Shown in pieces: positions 34,748 to 45,515 of a stretch of 64,000 nt of DNA. Numbering within the stretch: the stretch's first letter is position 1; the number at the start of each line of letters is the position of its first letter. Source of the stretch: Turritopsis dohrnii (lineage: Eukaryota; Cnidaria; Hydrozoa; Anthoathecata; Oceaniidae); contig BQMF02000069.1 in the NCBI GenBank assembly GCA_027922465.2, forward strand, positions 62,001-126,000. The letters run 5' to 3'. A model generated the notes under the pieces. It was not told the origin of the DNA. It was given only the letters and a program-made list of their open reading frames with translations, and did no database searches. The position numbers and the translations under genes were made by a program.

Positions 34748-35760
34748 ATTGACACGACCACTGGCCTTTTTATACGATTTTTCAAACTGTTGTTTAGATT
34801 CAAAGTGGGGTCTAGTTCATTTCCAAGATAGCAGTAAGAGTCAGTATGATTGATCGGCTCCTCATTAATTTGCAGTTTTAAGTTTTTCTTCTTCGCTAAA
34901 CGTTTGCCTGTCCCAAACAGCATTGTTTCCGTCTTTTCACGCTTCAAATTTAGAATAAGTTCGTTTTCACGACAATAAGTTAAAATGTTTTTCATTTCAC
35001 GATTTAGAACAGATTCAATCTCCTCCGCATTACTGTTGGAGAGGTAAACGACGGTATCGTCTGCATACTGAATACATTTAGACCACTGTAATTGTTCTGG
35101 AAAGTCATTGAAGAATATTATAAAGAGTAACGGTCCTAATATAGATCCCTGAGGGACCCCACTCAAAAGCTCGAATGATGACGATTTTTCGTTTCCGATT
35201 GTCACGATCTGTTTTCTGAAAAATAGATAATCAGTGAACCAGTCTAAAGCATTTGCGGTGATACCGTACGATTCAAGCCTTTTCAAAATTAGCCCGTGGC
35301 TGATAGTGTCAAAGGCTTTTCTTAAATCTAAGAATAAAGCACCAGTCAGTTTTCCCTCGTTACCATTGCTTCGTATCTCATCTACAAACAAGGTTGTCGC
35401 GATATCAGTACTGCGGTTTCTTCGATACCCAAACTAGAATTTGTTCAAAAGATTGTTATTTTCAAAGAATTCGATCACCTGTGAGTGGACCGCCTTCTCT
35501 AACACTTTGGGTAATATTGGCAATACGGAGATTGGTCTATAATTCTCAACGTTTGATGTGTCACCTGTTTTGTAGACTGGTACAATCTTGCCGATTTTCC
35601 AAGTCGCTGGAACAGTGTTTGTTGAGAGTGAACAATTCACGATGTAGTGTAACGGAGTTGCGATTTCGTCTGCGCAGTCTCTTAACAATCTAGCTGGTAG
35701 TTCGTCAACATCAGTTGCTTTTCTCTTTTTAAGCTGTTTGAGGAACTTTTTAATGAACAA
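34732..35760 (-). pseudogene. LINE family A reverse transcriptase, broken
   Basis: Two same-frame pieces are separated by an in-frame stop near 35435: 35434-35760 (KATDVDELPARLL, VPVYKTGDTSNVENYRPISV) and 34732-35391 (GALFLDLRKAFDTISH, GVPQGSILGPLLFIIFFND, QYADDTVVYL). Catalytic aspartates D (in FLDLRKAFD) and DD (in YADD) are present. It would copy the LINE RNA at the target site if intact. Confidence 0.88.
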
Positions 35761-35823
35761 GATCGATATATACTTGAATTTGAAAACTTCTTGTGTTCGT
35801 TTGAAAACAGATGGAGGAGGTTG

Positions 35824-36452
35824 TCATATACAATCTTTTAGTTTGAATGAAACTTTCTTGAGATTTGACACTACCGAGGAAAAGTAAAATCTGAAATTTT
35901 GCGCTCTGCTACTGTTGGATGTTTTTCCATGCAAAATATCTTTCTGACTTTTACTCTTAGTTGGAAAAATCTTTTTGACTACTTTCCAGAAAGACCTTGG
36001 GTTGTGAGTGTTATCATTAATAAGTTCCCGTGTAAAAGTAGCTTTAGATTTTCTTGTCATGATATTGCACTGATTTCTTGATTTACGATAATTTTCCCAA
36101 TCATCAGCTTTGTTGGATTTCCTTGCTTTCCGTAAAAGTCGATCTCTTTCATTCATTGACGTTTTGATATTGTCCGTGATCCATTCACTTGGCTTGCTTT
36201 TTGTACGCTTGTTTATGATGGGTGCGTGTTTATCAAATGTACTTTTCACGATAAAGTTGAAAATGTTTAGCGCATCATTTACGTTGGGAGCTGTTATGAC
36301 AGAATTCCAATTTACATTTTTTAAATCAGATTTCATTTGTTCAGGATCATATGTTCTATAATTTCTACGCCTCACGGTTTTCATTGGATATTTTCTATTG
36401 TTAAGTTTTCTGACACATGCTACTAGGTCGTGGTCACTTAAACTTGTTGCTA
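35824..36452 (-). pseudogene. LINE family A, endonuclease end to linker
   Basis: Carries SLSDHDLVACVRKLN, the last endonuclease motif (SDH), then the basic linker before RT. Its first few in-frame codons (36453-36465) belong to the inserted transposon, so the true sequence resumes at 36452. Confidence 0.8.
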
Positions 36453-37064
36453 CAGTGTGTATCAAAATGTCTTATCCACCAACTTTCAAGGCGTATATCT
36501 CATTATATGTCTGATAAAATATTGTGAATTTTATATCACAAGAAAGAGCTTTTCATGCTCTATCCAATAATATAAAATGTTTGCCAAAATATTTGTTCTT
36601 CGAAAAGATATTGAAAAAAACCCAACGATTTGGTTCATTAAATTCTTAAAAGTCAATTAACTCTTTTTCAATGAAGGCCATTTGTAAACACAATAAAAAA
36701 ATTAAAAAGCATCACACAGTAAAAAATTTTTATTTGAAATTTTTAAGATTAGTTGTTATGGGAAATTAATACGCAAAGCTATACTTAAAAGTTTCTAAAG
36801 GTTCATCGGCACAACAAAAGAAAATTACACCATTAAAAAGTCATTAGCATGTCAGTTAATTGACTTTTAAGAATTTAATGAGCCAAATCGTTGAGTTTTT
36901 CTTCAATATCTTTTTGAAGAACAAATATTTTGGTAACCATTTTATATGAACGGATAGAGCATGAAAAGCTCTTTCTTGTGATATAAAATTCACAATATTT
37001 TATCAGACATGTAATGAAATATACGCCTTGAAAGTTGGTGGATAAGACATTTTGATACACACTG
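36453..37064. mobile_element. Mariner-type foldback element inside LINE
   Basis: 612 bp with ~212-bp inverted arms. Ends are CAGTGTGTATCAAAATGTC and its reverse complement, flanked by TA at 36451-36452 and 37065-37066. It lies inside the endonuclease frame of the LINE. The arms are diverged but collinear, and there is no transposase frame. TA target and CAGTGTG ends fit Tc1/mariner. Confidence 0.9.
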
Positions 37065-37695
37065 TATAACATCACTATTGACTATGTTTTCCGGACGGTT
37101 AGTTGCTATTATATCAATAAGGGTTTTCGATTGTTCTGTAACGCGTGTTGGTTTGTTTATTATCTGTGTAAAACCATTACGACTGATAATTGATTTAACG
37201 TCAGGATTGTCATTTCGTTTTAAGTAATCTGTGTTCATGTCACCCAGAATTATTATTTCTTTTGATTCCGAACAATACGATATTAACGACTGTTCAAACA
37301 GTTCATTGAAACTTTTGTGTAAATATTTCGAGGTATTTGGGGGTCTGTAATACGTTTGATAAGAGAATGTTTTTTGAGTTGTTAGTAACAATTTCGATAA
37401 CAATATTTTCAAGATCCGAATTCTCTAGATCAAAACGTCGAATATAATTCAAAGTTTCTCTAATATACATTGCAACTCCTCCCCCAATTCCTGTTGAACG
37501 ATTTCGACTTTCAAAATTATAACCGGGTATAGCATATAGATTATCAACATCTTCTGACATTTTAATATGAGTTTCAGATAATGTTAGAATGTCAATATTT
37601 GGATGTGATGTTAATAATACCTCAATATCAGCAACTTTTGAGAGCAATCCACAAATATTCTGGTGAACTACTTTTAATCCTTTTGTATTTAACAA
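37065..37695 (-). pseudogene. LINE family A, AP-type endonuclease, broken
   Basis: Two overlapping frames with a frameshift near 37380-37410: the N-terminal part (VVHQNICGLLSKVADIEVLL, LSETHIK, GGGVAMYIRE) and the C-terminal part (YRPPNTSKYL, IIILGDMNTDYL, FTQIINKPTR). These are standard motifs of the APE-like nicking endonuclease. Confidence 0.87.
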
Positions 37696-37711
37696 ATCTT
37701 TAAAGGGATCT

Positions 37712-37807
37712 TTAAACTGTAGTAGCTTCTAAATGGCCACCAATAAACAATAATAAACCTAGAATCAAGAGCATGACCGTTCGCGCCGCCATGTTGATCA
37801 ACTCCAT
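37712..37807 (-). CDS. 31-codon hydrophobic leader upstream of LINE endonuclease
   Basis: From the Met at 37807: MELINMAART followed by a run of about 14 hydrophobic residues ending GLLLFIGGHLEA, then a stop. It looks like a signal peptide and points into the LINE. One base shift would join it to the frame entering the endonuclease. It may be a LINE 5' leader or a host exon next to the insertion. Confidence 0.35.
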   Translation of the reverse strand: MELINMAARTVMLLILGLLLFIGGHLEATTV

Positions 37808-39340
37808 AAGATCACTAAAACTTTGTGAAAATTTGGAATGAAATATGTTCTTGGACACAATACTGTACATCATGTTTGAAAAGAACATTGTTGCCCCCGC
37901 AGCGAGCGTAAGCGAGCGAGGAGGCATAGTAGTTTCACGAGATAGGCGAAAGTCAGTTTTCGATTTTGTTCATCATCTTCATCATCATCCTCCAACTTTC
38001 ATGTTGACGTTACACGGTGGTATACAATGAATTATTAGCTGACTTTGCTTTTTTTTCATGTCAAAGCATGACACCGTAGGTGGGAGACAGAATGTTTATT
38101 TTCCTAATTTATTATTACATTATACTATGTTATTTAGGAAGTTCGTATGCTAAAATTGCTTAGACATTTTTCATATTACTTTTGTGGTTTTTTTGTGAAG
38201 TGAACGACAAGGATTTTAAAGCACAGCTTCAAATCTGGAATTTTGTCCACCATTTTTGTATATATATGTTTTAGCTCTAAATCTTTCATTCAACAAATTT
38301 TATTCAATGCACTGATTTTTGGCGGATCTTGCCTTAAAAAGATTTTAATTGGAGAAAGAAAGAAAAGTGACCAATTTTTTGAGTGGGGTGACTGAAGATT
38401 TAAATTGGATTTCTGTGTATGCAAGAAAGCCTACAAATTGTCGTTCGTGTTTTTCTTCTTTCTGTCCTCCAAAGATCTTGATCAATAAAACATTTTTATA
38501 TTTTTTCCTTGTTTTTTTTTTTTTATTATAAACTTTGGCTATTTTTTGTTTCGAATCAAAGTTTGAAACGCAGATTTCTAAGGATTTTTCGCTTTAATTT
38601 TTTTTTTTTTGAAAAAGTTGTTTTTTCTTTTGGCTCTTACAGAATTTCTTTAAAAAATCTTAATCTTATTTTGATTATAAAAATACGTATCCATGGTTTT
38701 AGTTCACACATTTCTTTTGTTTGTAGCAAATACTTTCTGATATTACTTGTTAAGCCTTATTTACACTTTTTGAAAGGTATATTAGCATCAGTGTGACATA
38801 GGACTAAGAGATAACAAAAAGTAACAAAACTTTGTTTGTTTTTGTTTCCGTTGTATAGGCTTGCAATGTATAGCTTGCTGCGTGTACAAATTGGAATGCT
38901 TGAGCGCGGGGGCATTTTTAGCTAAAGCTACATGCTAGTAATAACAAAGTTTTGCTGCCATTTGTCTTTTCGTGTACATTATTGTTAGCTATTTATAAAC
39001 TCCATGCATTTATTTCAGGATAATATGTCATAAGTCATATGTTGTTTATTAATTTGGAAGTTCTTATTGCTCTTGATTTTACTAACCACTCTGCAAAATA
39101 TACATGAGTGACATTATTGTGGCAAATTTTCAATAAGGAAGAACATTAAATTTTTGAAGACATTAAGCTTGGAATACATCATTATTTAAATGGATCAATT
39201 TAAATTGTTTTTATGACGATTTTGACCACTGGGACTTTATTTCCATTTAATTCGCTATGTATCACCTTTTATTTTATTTAAAACCATTTAAACTGATCCA
39301 TTTAAATGTGTAATGCATTCCAAGCTTTAGTTCGATTAAT
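37808..39340. other. Non-coding, no gene recognised
   Basis: Includes GCGAGCGTAAGCGAGCGAGG (37900-37920), poly-T runs near 38510-38610, and at 39065-39175 one diverged copy of the repeat at 40266-40580. No gene. Confidence 0.45.
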
Positions 39341-39480
39341 TCAATTTCCGCGCTTATAGCGCAGGAAATTGTTTGGTTTACACGTTCTATCTATCTATCT
39401 CTGTCACAGTTTTTCGTCGTTTTCGGAAAGTCCGTTCGGATTACGGATTGTTTGTTTATTCAGAATAGTTTATGACGAGT
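39341..39480 (+). repeat. Dispersed repeat (GCGCTTATAGCG family, copy 2)
   Basis: Same family as 641-760 and, inverted, 33726-33860. Holds a short TCTA run at about 39388-39402. Confidence 0.6.
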
Positions 39481-39509
39481 TAATAGTTGATGACTATGCT
39501 AGGAACTTA

Positions 39510-40035
39510 GAGGACAGGTTTGACTAAAATTGGGCAATTTAGACAAGGTGCTGATTTCGAAGTTGACGGTCATTTTGTCAGACTTGACTAAAATTGGACA
39601 ATTTGGGCCAAATTTGGACAGAATTTCGAAAGTTCTTCAAATTTCATGAAATTTTGCATGGATTACAATTGAAAGGTGCTGATTTCAAATTTGACAGTTA
39701 TTTTGTCAGAATTGACTAAAATTGGACAATTTGGGCCAAATTTGGACCAAATTTCGAATGTTTACCAAATTTCATGAAATTTTGCATGTATAACATTTGA
39801 AAGGTGCTGCTTTCAATTCTGGCAGTCACATTGTCGGACTTGACTAAAATTGGACAATTTGGGCCAAATTTGGACTACATTTTGAAAGTTCTTCAAATTT
39901 CATGAAATTTTGCATGGATTACATTTGAAAGGTGCTGATTTCGAATTTGACAGTCATTTTGTCAGATTTGACTAAAATTGGACCATTTGGGCAAACTTTC
40001 GACCAAATTTCGAAAAATCTTCAATTTTCATGAAC
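39510..40035 (+). repeat. ~128-bp tandem repeat, four copies
   Basis: AAGGTGCTGMTTTC recurs near 39545, 39673, 39800 and 39928. Each copy contains GACTAAAATTGGACAATTTG and CATGAAATTTTGCATG strings. Non-coding. Confidence 0.92.
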
Positions 40036-40059
40036 AAACATCATGGGCAAGATATTGGT

Positions 40060-40265
40060 GAACTGTTTTTCTGGCCCTGAAACATTATAGTGAATTGCAA
40101 AGCTGTCAAGATTAAGTTAAATAAATTAAAGAAGGGAGTAATTTGATGAATTCCAGACTGTATCAAATTATTAGTCAGTGTACAAGTCATTCAGATATCT
40201 TAAAAATTAGCCTAAAGCAATTTTCTCAAGGGCTGATGCGGAAATTGTTCAAGCCTAATGGCTTC
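40060..40265 (+). repeat. Fragment of the 30795-33540 inverted-repeat family
   Basis: Begins CAAGATATTGGTGAACTG and ends near GATGCGGAAATTGTTCAAGC, both shared with 31260-31400. Confidence 0.7.
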
Positions 40266-40580
40266 TAGTTATATTTTATTTTGTTTTATTTTTCCAAGCA
40301 TTGTTTTAGTAATTTTTCATTTTCCTCTTATTTATTGACCAGTCTGCAAAATACACTTCAGTGACATGATTATGGCAAGTTTCCAATATTGAAGAATGTT
40401 GAATTTTGAAGACATTAATTTTAATAATTATTCTATTTTGTTTTATTTTCCTGAGCATTATTTTAGTAATTTCTTGTTTTCCTCAAATTTACTGACCAGT
40501 CTGTAAAATACACTTCAGTGACATTATTGTGGCAAATTTTCAATAAAAAAGAATGTTAAATTTTTGGAAAAATCAATTCT
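40266..40580 (+). repeat. ~157-bp tandem repeat, two copies
   Basis: Two adjacent copies with ACCAGTCTGYAAAATACACT and a GTGGCAA-type block; a third, partial copy is at 39065-39175. Confidence 0.85.
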
Positions 40581-40861
40581 ATTAAAGGAGTGGTGTCATG
40601 AAAATTTGAAAAAAATTTTTTTCTTCATATATTACTTGTTTTATTGTAGATACTACAAAATATATTTAATTTGGAAAAAAAGTCTTTTTTTCGCTATAAA
40701 ATGCCACTTTAAAACATAGGCTTAAAACGCTGAATAAATTAGTAATAATTATGTGACGTCATTGAAGAAGTTATATTCAGTGTTGATGCGATGTTTTGCA
40801 TTCAAATCGAGCGAGTGTTCTTTGAAATTCAAGCAATAACTAAGTATTTTTTTAAAATCTA

Positions 40862-40957
40862 ATGAAAAACATGGTTATTTGTGCTGCTGTGGGATGTGAC
40901 AGTGACTCAACCAAAGGACAAAACAGTTTGTTTAAATTACCTAAAATTCATATTTAA
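40862..40957 (+). pseudogene. THAP zinc-finger N-terminus, broken
   Basis: Reads MKNMVICAAVGCDSDSTKG, then NSLFKLPK and a stop. M-x2-C-x4-C followed by F-x-LPK is the start of a C2CH THAP domain. After the stop, other frames give WISKLKRG and KESCFGRNL, resembling the middle and HF-x-C-F part of the same domain, so frameshifts have broken it. THAP domains bind DNA, including transposon ends. Confidence 0.75.
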
Positions 40958-41370
40958 AAAAAATATGGATTTCAAAGTTGAAGCGAGGCCAATTTTCCAT
41001 TTTTACGTCACTTAAATTTTAAAGAATCATGTTTTGGAAGAAATTTGATGGTAAACATGTTATAAGGAGTTTTACTTTAGTGTTTTATCTACATTTTTCG
41101 TTATACATATAGGTGAACTTTTACTTTCTGTGTGCAAGTGTTTTTTCGATTTTTGTTTTCATGTTTCTCTTCAAACTGGGCATTTCAATACCATTCCGTT
41201 TTACCGATTATTTCATTATTGTTTTCATAGAATGAGCTATTGTTTCTTGAACTCCTGCACCGATGTTTCACAATTTTCACCTGAAACGGAAAATTGGAAA
41301 AACGTTAACTTTTTATATAACGAATTTTACTACGATCAATGATTAATTCATTATTGCATGTATTTTTTTT

Positions 41371-41636
41371 TGGATTTCTGCGTAAGCAAGAAAGCCTTTA
41401 CGATCGTCTTTGTTTTTTTTTGTTGGATTTCTGCGTAAGCAAGAAATACTTTACGATCGTCCGTGTTTTTGGATTTCTGCGTAAGCAAGAAATACTTTAC
41501 GATCGTCCGTGTTTTTCTGATTTTTTGGATTTCTGCGTAAGCAAGAAATACTTTACGATCGTCCGTGTTTTTCTGTTTTTTTGGATTTCTGCGTAAGCAA
41601 GAAATACTTTACGATCGTCCGTGTTTTTCTGTTTTC
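41371..41636 (+). repeat. Hairpin minisatellite, five copies
   Basis: Five copies of GGATTTCTGCGTAAGCAAG continuing AAATACTTTACGATCGTC, joined by T-rich linkers. This is the reverse orientation of the repeat at 10520-10975. Stem ATTTCT-loop-AGAAAT. Confidence 0.92.
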
Positions 41637-41639
41637 ATC

Positions 41640-41885
41640 TTACTGTCCAAACCGGCGCATTTTTGTTTCTTAAATTTCATTGGTTCATAAAAAAGCCGTC
41701 TCAATCGTGATTGGTGCATAATGCCCGATTTCTACGAAAGGGTGCTAATATAGCCACCTTAACTTCAATAGCGACAGTTTATTGGCTTGATCTGCGCCGT
41801 GCCATGTGATCATCCGGGTACTTTTTGACTTGCCATGTGGTGATCGTCTTCCAAACGTTTTAAAAATGGCAGCGAAGGAACGTGC
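41640..41885 (+). promoter_or_regulatory. Promoter-like block, unit 1
   Basis: ATTGGTTCAT, GATTGGTGCATAATGCC and TTATTGGCTT (three inverted CCAAT boxes), then CATGTGATCATCCGGG and an ATG at 41866 starting MAAKERAT before a stop. Motif order is the same in the other units. Confidence 0.5.
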
Positions 41886-42301
41886 TACTTAGTTTTCTAA
41901 AAGTTTCTGAGATGATGTAAATATGGATTTCTTAACTTTAAATAAAAAAGTTCATCCATCACAGTTGGAAACTTATCATATTTGAAAAATTAAATTACAG
42001 TGTGGTTATTCTGTTTTTTAAAAGAAGCTCTCTCGAAGTAATGTAAAAACGATCGTGGTGTGGAAGAAAAGGTATTTCTTATTTTTGGCCTTTCTAAATA
42101 TGAAAAGCCTTTGTGTATTTGTATGTGTACATACATCTCTGAAGTCGACTTTTTTTAAGCTTTTGGATTCCTACAGCTCAGCTTAGCTTCCTTTCAGCTC
42201 CAACATCACAAAAATGGGTATCATGGGTATTTATTTTCTCCCTACGTAGCTATTGTTATTAACAACCTTTAGAGTAGATTTTAATTTGAGGTAATGTTCA
42301 A

Positions 42302-42484
42302 GTAGTAATTATTGTGATATTATATATTTCATCCTGAGAAGACCAATAAAGAAACTTCATATATTATTTTATGCTGTCCAAATTAAGGGTTTGTAGTAAT
42401 TATTGTGATATTATATATTTCATCCTGAGAAGACCAATAAAGAAACTTTATATATTATTTTATGCTGTCCAAATTAAGGGTTTG
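42302..42484 (+). repeat. 91-bp direct tandem duplication
   Basis: GTAGTAATTATTGTGATATT through AAATTAAGGGTTTG occurs twice in a row with one base difference. This is a recent local duplication inside unit 1. Confidence 0.95.
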
Positions 42485-42864
42485 TTACACAAGCCCTACT
42501 TGTATAGCTTTCATAATGCTTATTGGTGGTTTGTAATTAAAGTATTGTGTCAATGTTTTTTTTCTATTTTCTGGAGTACGTGGTGATAAATAGTTCCCAG
42601 TGTAACAATCATACAGCTTATTTTCATAAACAGATCTTTATAAAGGATTTCAACAATGGCATAAGGAAAAGAGCCCCTGTATTCTGTTAATATAGACTGG
42701 TCTTTACAGCCAAAGTTGTGATTTGTTTATTTTTTGATGATGCTTGTCGAACCATGTGTTTGCCTAGTAAGTTTTGCATGACGAATCAAGGCTGCTGGCT
42801 TTGCATTTTTGTTGCGTTTCCAGTAAAGCTTGCAGAAATCCTTATGCCTCTTAAGGCATCTTGT

Positions 42865-43090
42865 TTTTTTTTTTTTTCATCTTACTGTCCAAACCGGCGC
42901 ATATTTGTTTCTTAAATTTCATTGGTTCATAAAAAAGCCGTCTTAATTGTCATTGGTGCATAATGCCCGATTTCTACGAAAGGGTGCTAATTTAGCCACC
43001 TCCACTTAAATAGCGATAGTTTATTGGCTGATTTTCGCCATGCCATGTGATCGTCCACAAAACGTTTTAAAAATGGCAGCGAAAGAACGT
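42865..43090 (+). promoter_or_regulatory. Promoter-like block, unit 2
   Basis: Inverted CCAAT boxes at 42921, 42952 and 43023 (spacings 31 and 71 bp, near whole helical turns), then CATGTGATCGTCC and an ATG at 43074 starting MAAKERV before a stop. Inverted near-identical copy of 21735-21930. Confidence 0.5.
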
Positions 43091-43756
43091 GTGTAGTTTG
43101 CTAAAAGTTTCTTTGATGGAAATATGGCTTTAAAAGAAGTTAATACTGCTTAAAATTTTATATAAAGAATTGCATTACTGTTGGGAACTTATCATGTTCA
43201 CAAAATTCAATTACAGTGTGGTTATTCTGTTTTTTGAAAGAAGTTTTCTTGAAGTTTAAAATATGAAAACAGTGCCAATACATGGTGTGTGGAAGAAAAG
43301 GTATTTCTTGTTTTATTTTTGCTCCAAGCCTTTTTAAATATGAAAGACCTTCGTGTATTTTGTATGTGTATGCATGTTTGAAGTCAATTTTTAGAAGCTT
43401 TTGGATTTTTAAAGCTCAGCTTAGCTTCCTTTCAGCTCCTCCCCAACATCACCAACATATGCACTTTATACAGCTATTTATACTATATTTAGTAGCAATT
43501 TTTGGATGTATTCTGGCTATATCAGCTTATCTCTTTTCTCCCTACGTATGTTGTATTTGTTTTAACTTTTAGATTAGATATGAGCTTTAATTTCTAAGTA
43601 ATTATTATTGTGATATTTATATTTTTCATTCTGAGGAGATCAATATAGAAACTTTATATATTAGTTTGTGCTGCTCAAACGATATGTTGGTTACCGCCAG
43701 TATACACAATCTTTTATAGGATTCGTTATATTTAATGTGGTTAAATACATATACGT

Positions 43757-43905
43757 GATTGGTGCATAATGCCCGATTTCTACGAAAGGGTGCTAATATA
43801 GCCACCTTTACTTCAATAGTGACAGTTTATTGGCTTGATTTTCGCCATGTGATCATCCCGGTATTTTTCGACTTTACGTTTGCACGCCGTTTGCATAATG
43901 GCAGA
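43757..43905 (+). promoter_or_regulatory. Promoter-like block, unit 3 (5' truncated)
   Basis: Starts at the second CCAAT box (GATTGGTGCATAATGCC), keeps the third (TTATTGGCTT) and CATGTGATCATCCCGG, with an ATG near 43900 starting MAEETEETHID. Confidence 0.45.
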
Positions 43906-45324
43906 AGAAACCGAAGAAACCCACATTGATTGATCAATACTGAATAGATTTAAAAGAAGATTTACACTTTCAAAAGCAAAAGTAAAGGGTAGAAATTTAT
44001 AATTATCTTACAATGATTCTACTGCGTTCATTCCTTTTTAAAAACAAGTTCTCAATGTTTCGTAAAAACAGTGTGTGCAACTTTTATTTTTTGGAAAATG
44101 TCTGGGATTCTTTTAAGCCTTTCTAGATACAAAATACCGTTTGTTTCATGTGTGGGCTGTAGTGCTTTTTAAGCTCTGGATACATACAGCTCAGCTCAGT
44201 TTCCTCTTCAACTACAACAACAAACAAGGAATGTCTTGTCTACCCTCTGCCTGAGCATCTCATTTCATGTTTGATGTTTCTCTAGCTATTTCAGCTTATA
44301 TATACTTGTATAGTCCTTGGCTGTATTATCAATGCCCTGAATTAGGAATGTCGACTTACTATTAACGATAGCAAATTGAAACTTACCTTGATTGTCTGTA
44401 AATTCTAAATACTGGACATCTTTTAACGCACATTTCTGTTTTCAGTTATAGTTTAGATCATATTTTTCATAATCCTAATCTTTGTTTACTTTTGGAATTT
44501 GGGAAGTCTTTTCGTAATTAGGAAGATTGACCTACATACGTAATCACAGTGCTATCTGAAAGCATATAAATTTGATGTTATTTTGTTCGTTAAGTTTATT
44601 AGGAGTTAATGTAAGGTTCGTATTGTGCCATTTATGCTTTCATAATGCCCTGGTGTGTATACGTAATTAAAAATTTATTGCTTTTTAAGTTTCTAAATCA
44701 ATTTTTATAATCTTTTCATGAAATTTAGTTCAGGTAATGCATGTTTTTAAATTAAAAAGATGGCAATGACATATTGTTACTCGAATTAAAGCACAAATTT
44801 CTGTTTTCAGTTATGTATGTTGATTTTGTATGTATATATAGATGTATTTAGTATCATTAAAATCTACGCTTTCCTTTTTGTCCTTGTGAATTAGAAATTC
44901 TGTTAGGAAGATTGACAAGACATTAAATTCATAACATTTACATTGACTTACATGCATACTCATTGTCTTATCTGAATTGATCACTGAATCCTTAATATCA
45001 TTTCGTACCAAAAAAATAAAGAACATTGTGTCATTAAGGTATAATCAAGTTTATTGGTTAATTAAGTTTTGCATAGTGACAATTATGTTTTTTCCAGTTT
45101 TTTGGGGAGTACATGATCAGAAATTTAATAAATATATATTGCGGATTAAACGTTTCTTAAATTTCAATAATCATTCAGCTTGATTGTGCAAACAGTTTTT
45201 TATGAAAAGCTAAAAGAATGACATAAAGAAAAGCTCATTTTCTTCTTCGATTTTGCAGAAATCCTTCTGCCCGATAGGGCATCTTGTTTTTTTTTCCATC
45301 TTACTGTCCAAACCTAGTCATATT

Positions 45325-45515
45325 TGTTTCTTCAATTTGATTGGTTCATACAAAAGCCGTCTTAATGTTCATTGGTGCATAAGGCGCCACTATTTCGCAA
45401 GGGTGCTAATTAACTTTAGTAGCGCTAGTTTATTGGCTTGAATTTCCACCATGTGATCATCCGGGTATTTTTCGACTTACATTTGCACGCCGTTCGCAAA
45501 ATGGTACACTACAGC
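45325..45515 (+). promoter_or_regulatory. Promoter-like block, unit 4
   Basis: GATTGGTTCAT, CATTGGTGCATAAGGC and TTATTGGCTTG, then CATGTGATCATCCGGG and an ATG at 45501 starting MVHYSVTEET before a stop. Confidence 0.45.

Larger units (their letters stand above)
34086..37700 (-). mobile_element. CR1/L2-group LINE, family A (main copy)
   Basis: A minus-strand LINE with endonuclease at its 5' side, reverse transcriptase, a C-terminal tail, and a 3' end CCTGTATAAATATTGC followed by a (TAA)n tail at 34086-34101. Stops, frameshifts and a 612-bp transposon break it, so it is dead. FLDLRKAFDTISH, GVPQGSILGPLLF and YADD fit the CR1/L2/Jockey group. Fragments with the same 3' end lie at 6080 and 59781. 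Confidence 0.88.

Noticed and set aside
41371..41636. CRISPR-like array of regularly spaced repeats
   Set aside because: Spacers are poly-T/A linkers rather than unique sequence, the context is eukaryotic, and there are no cas genes.
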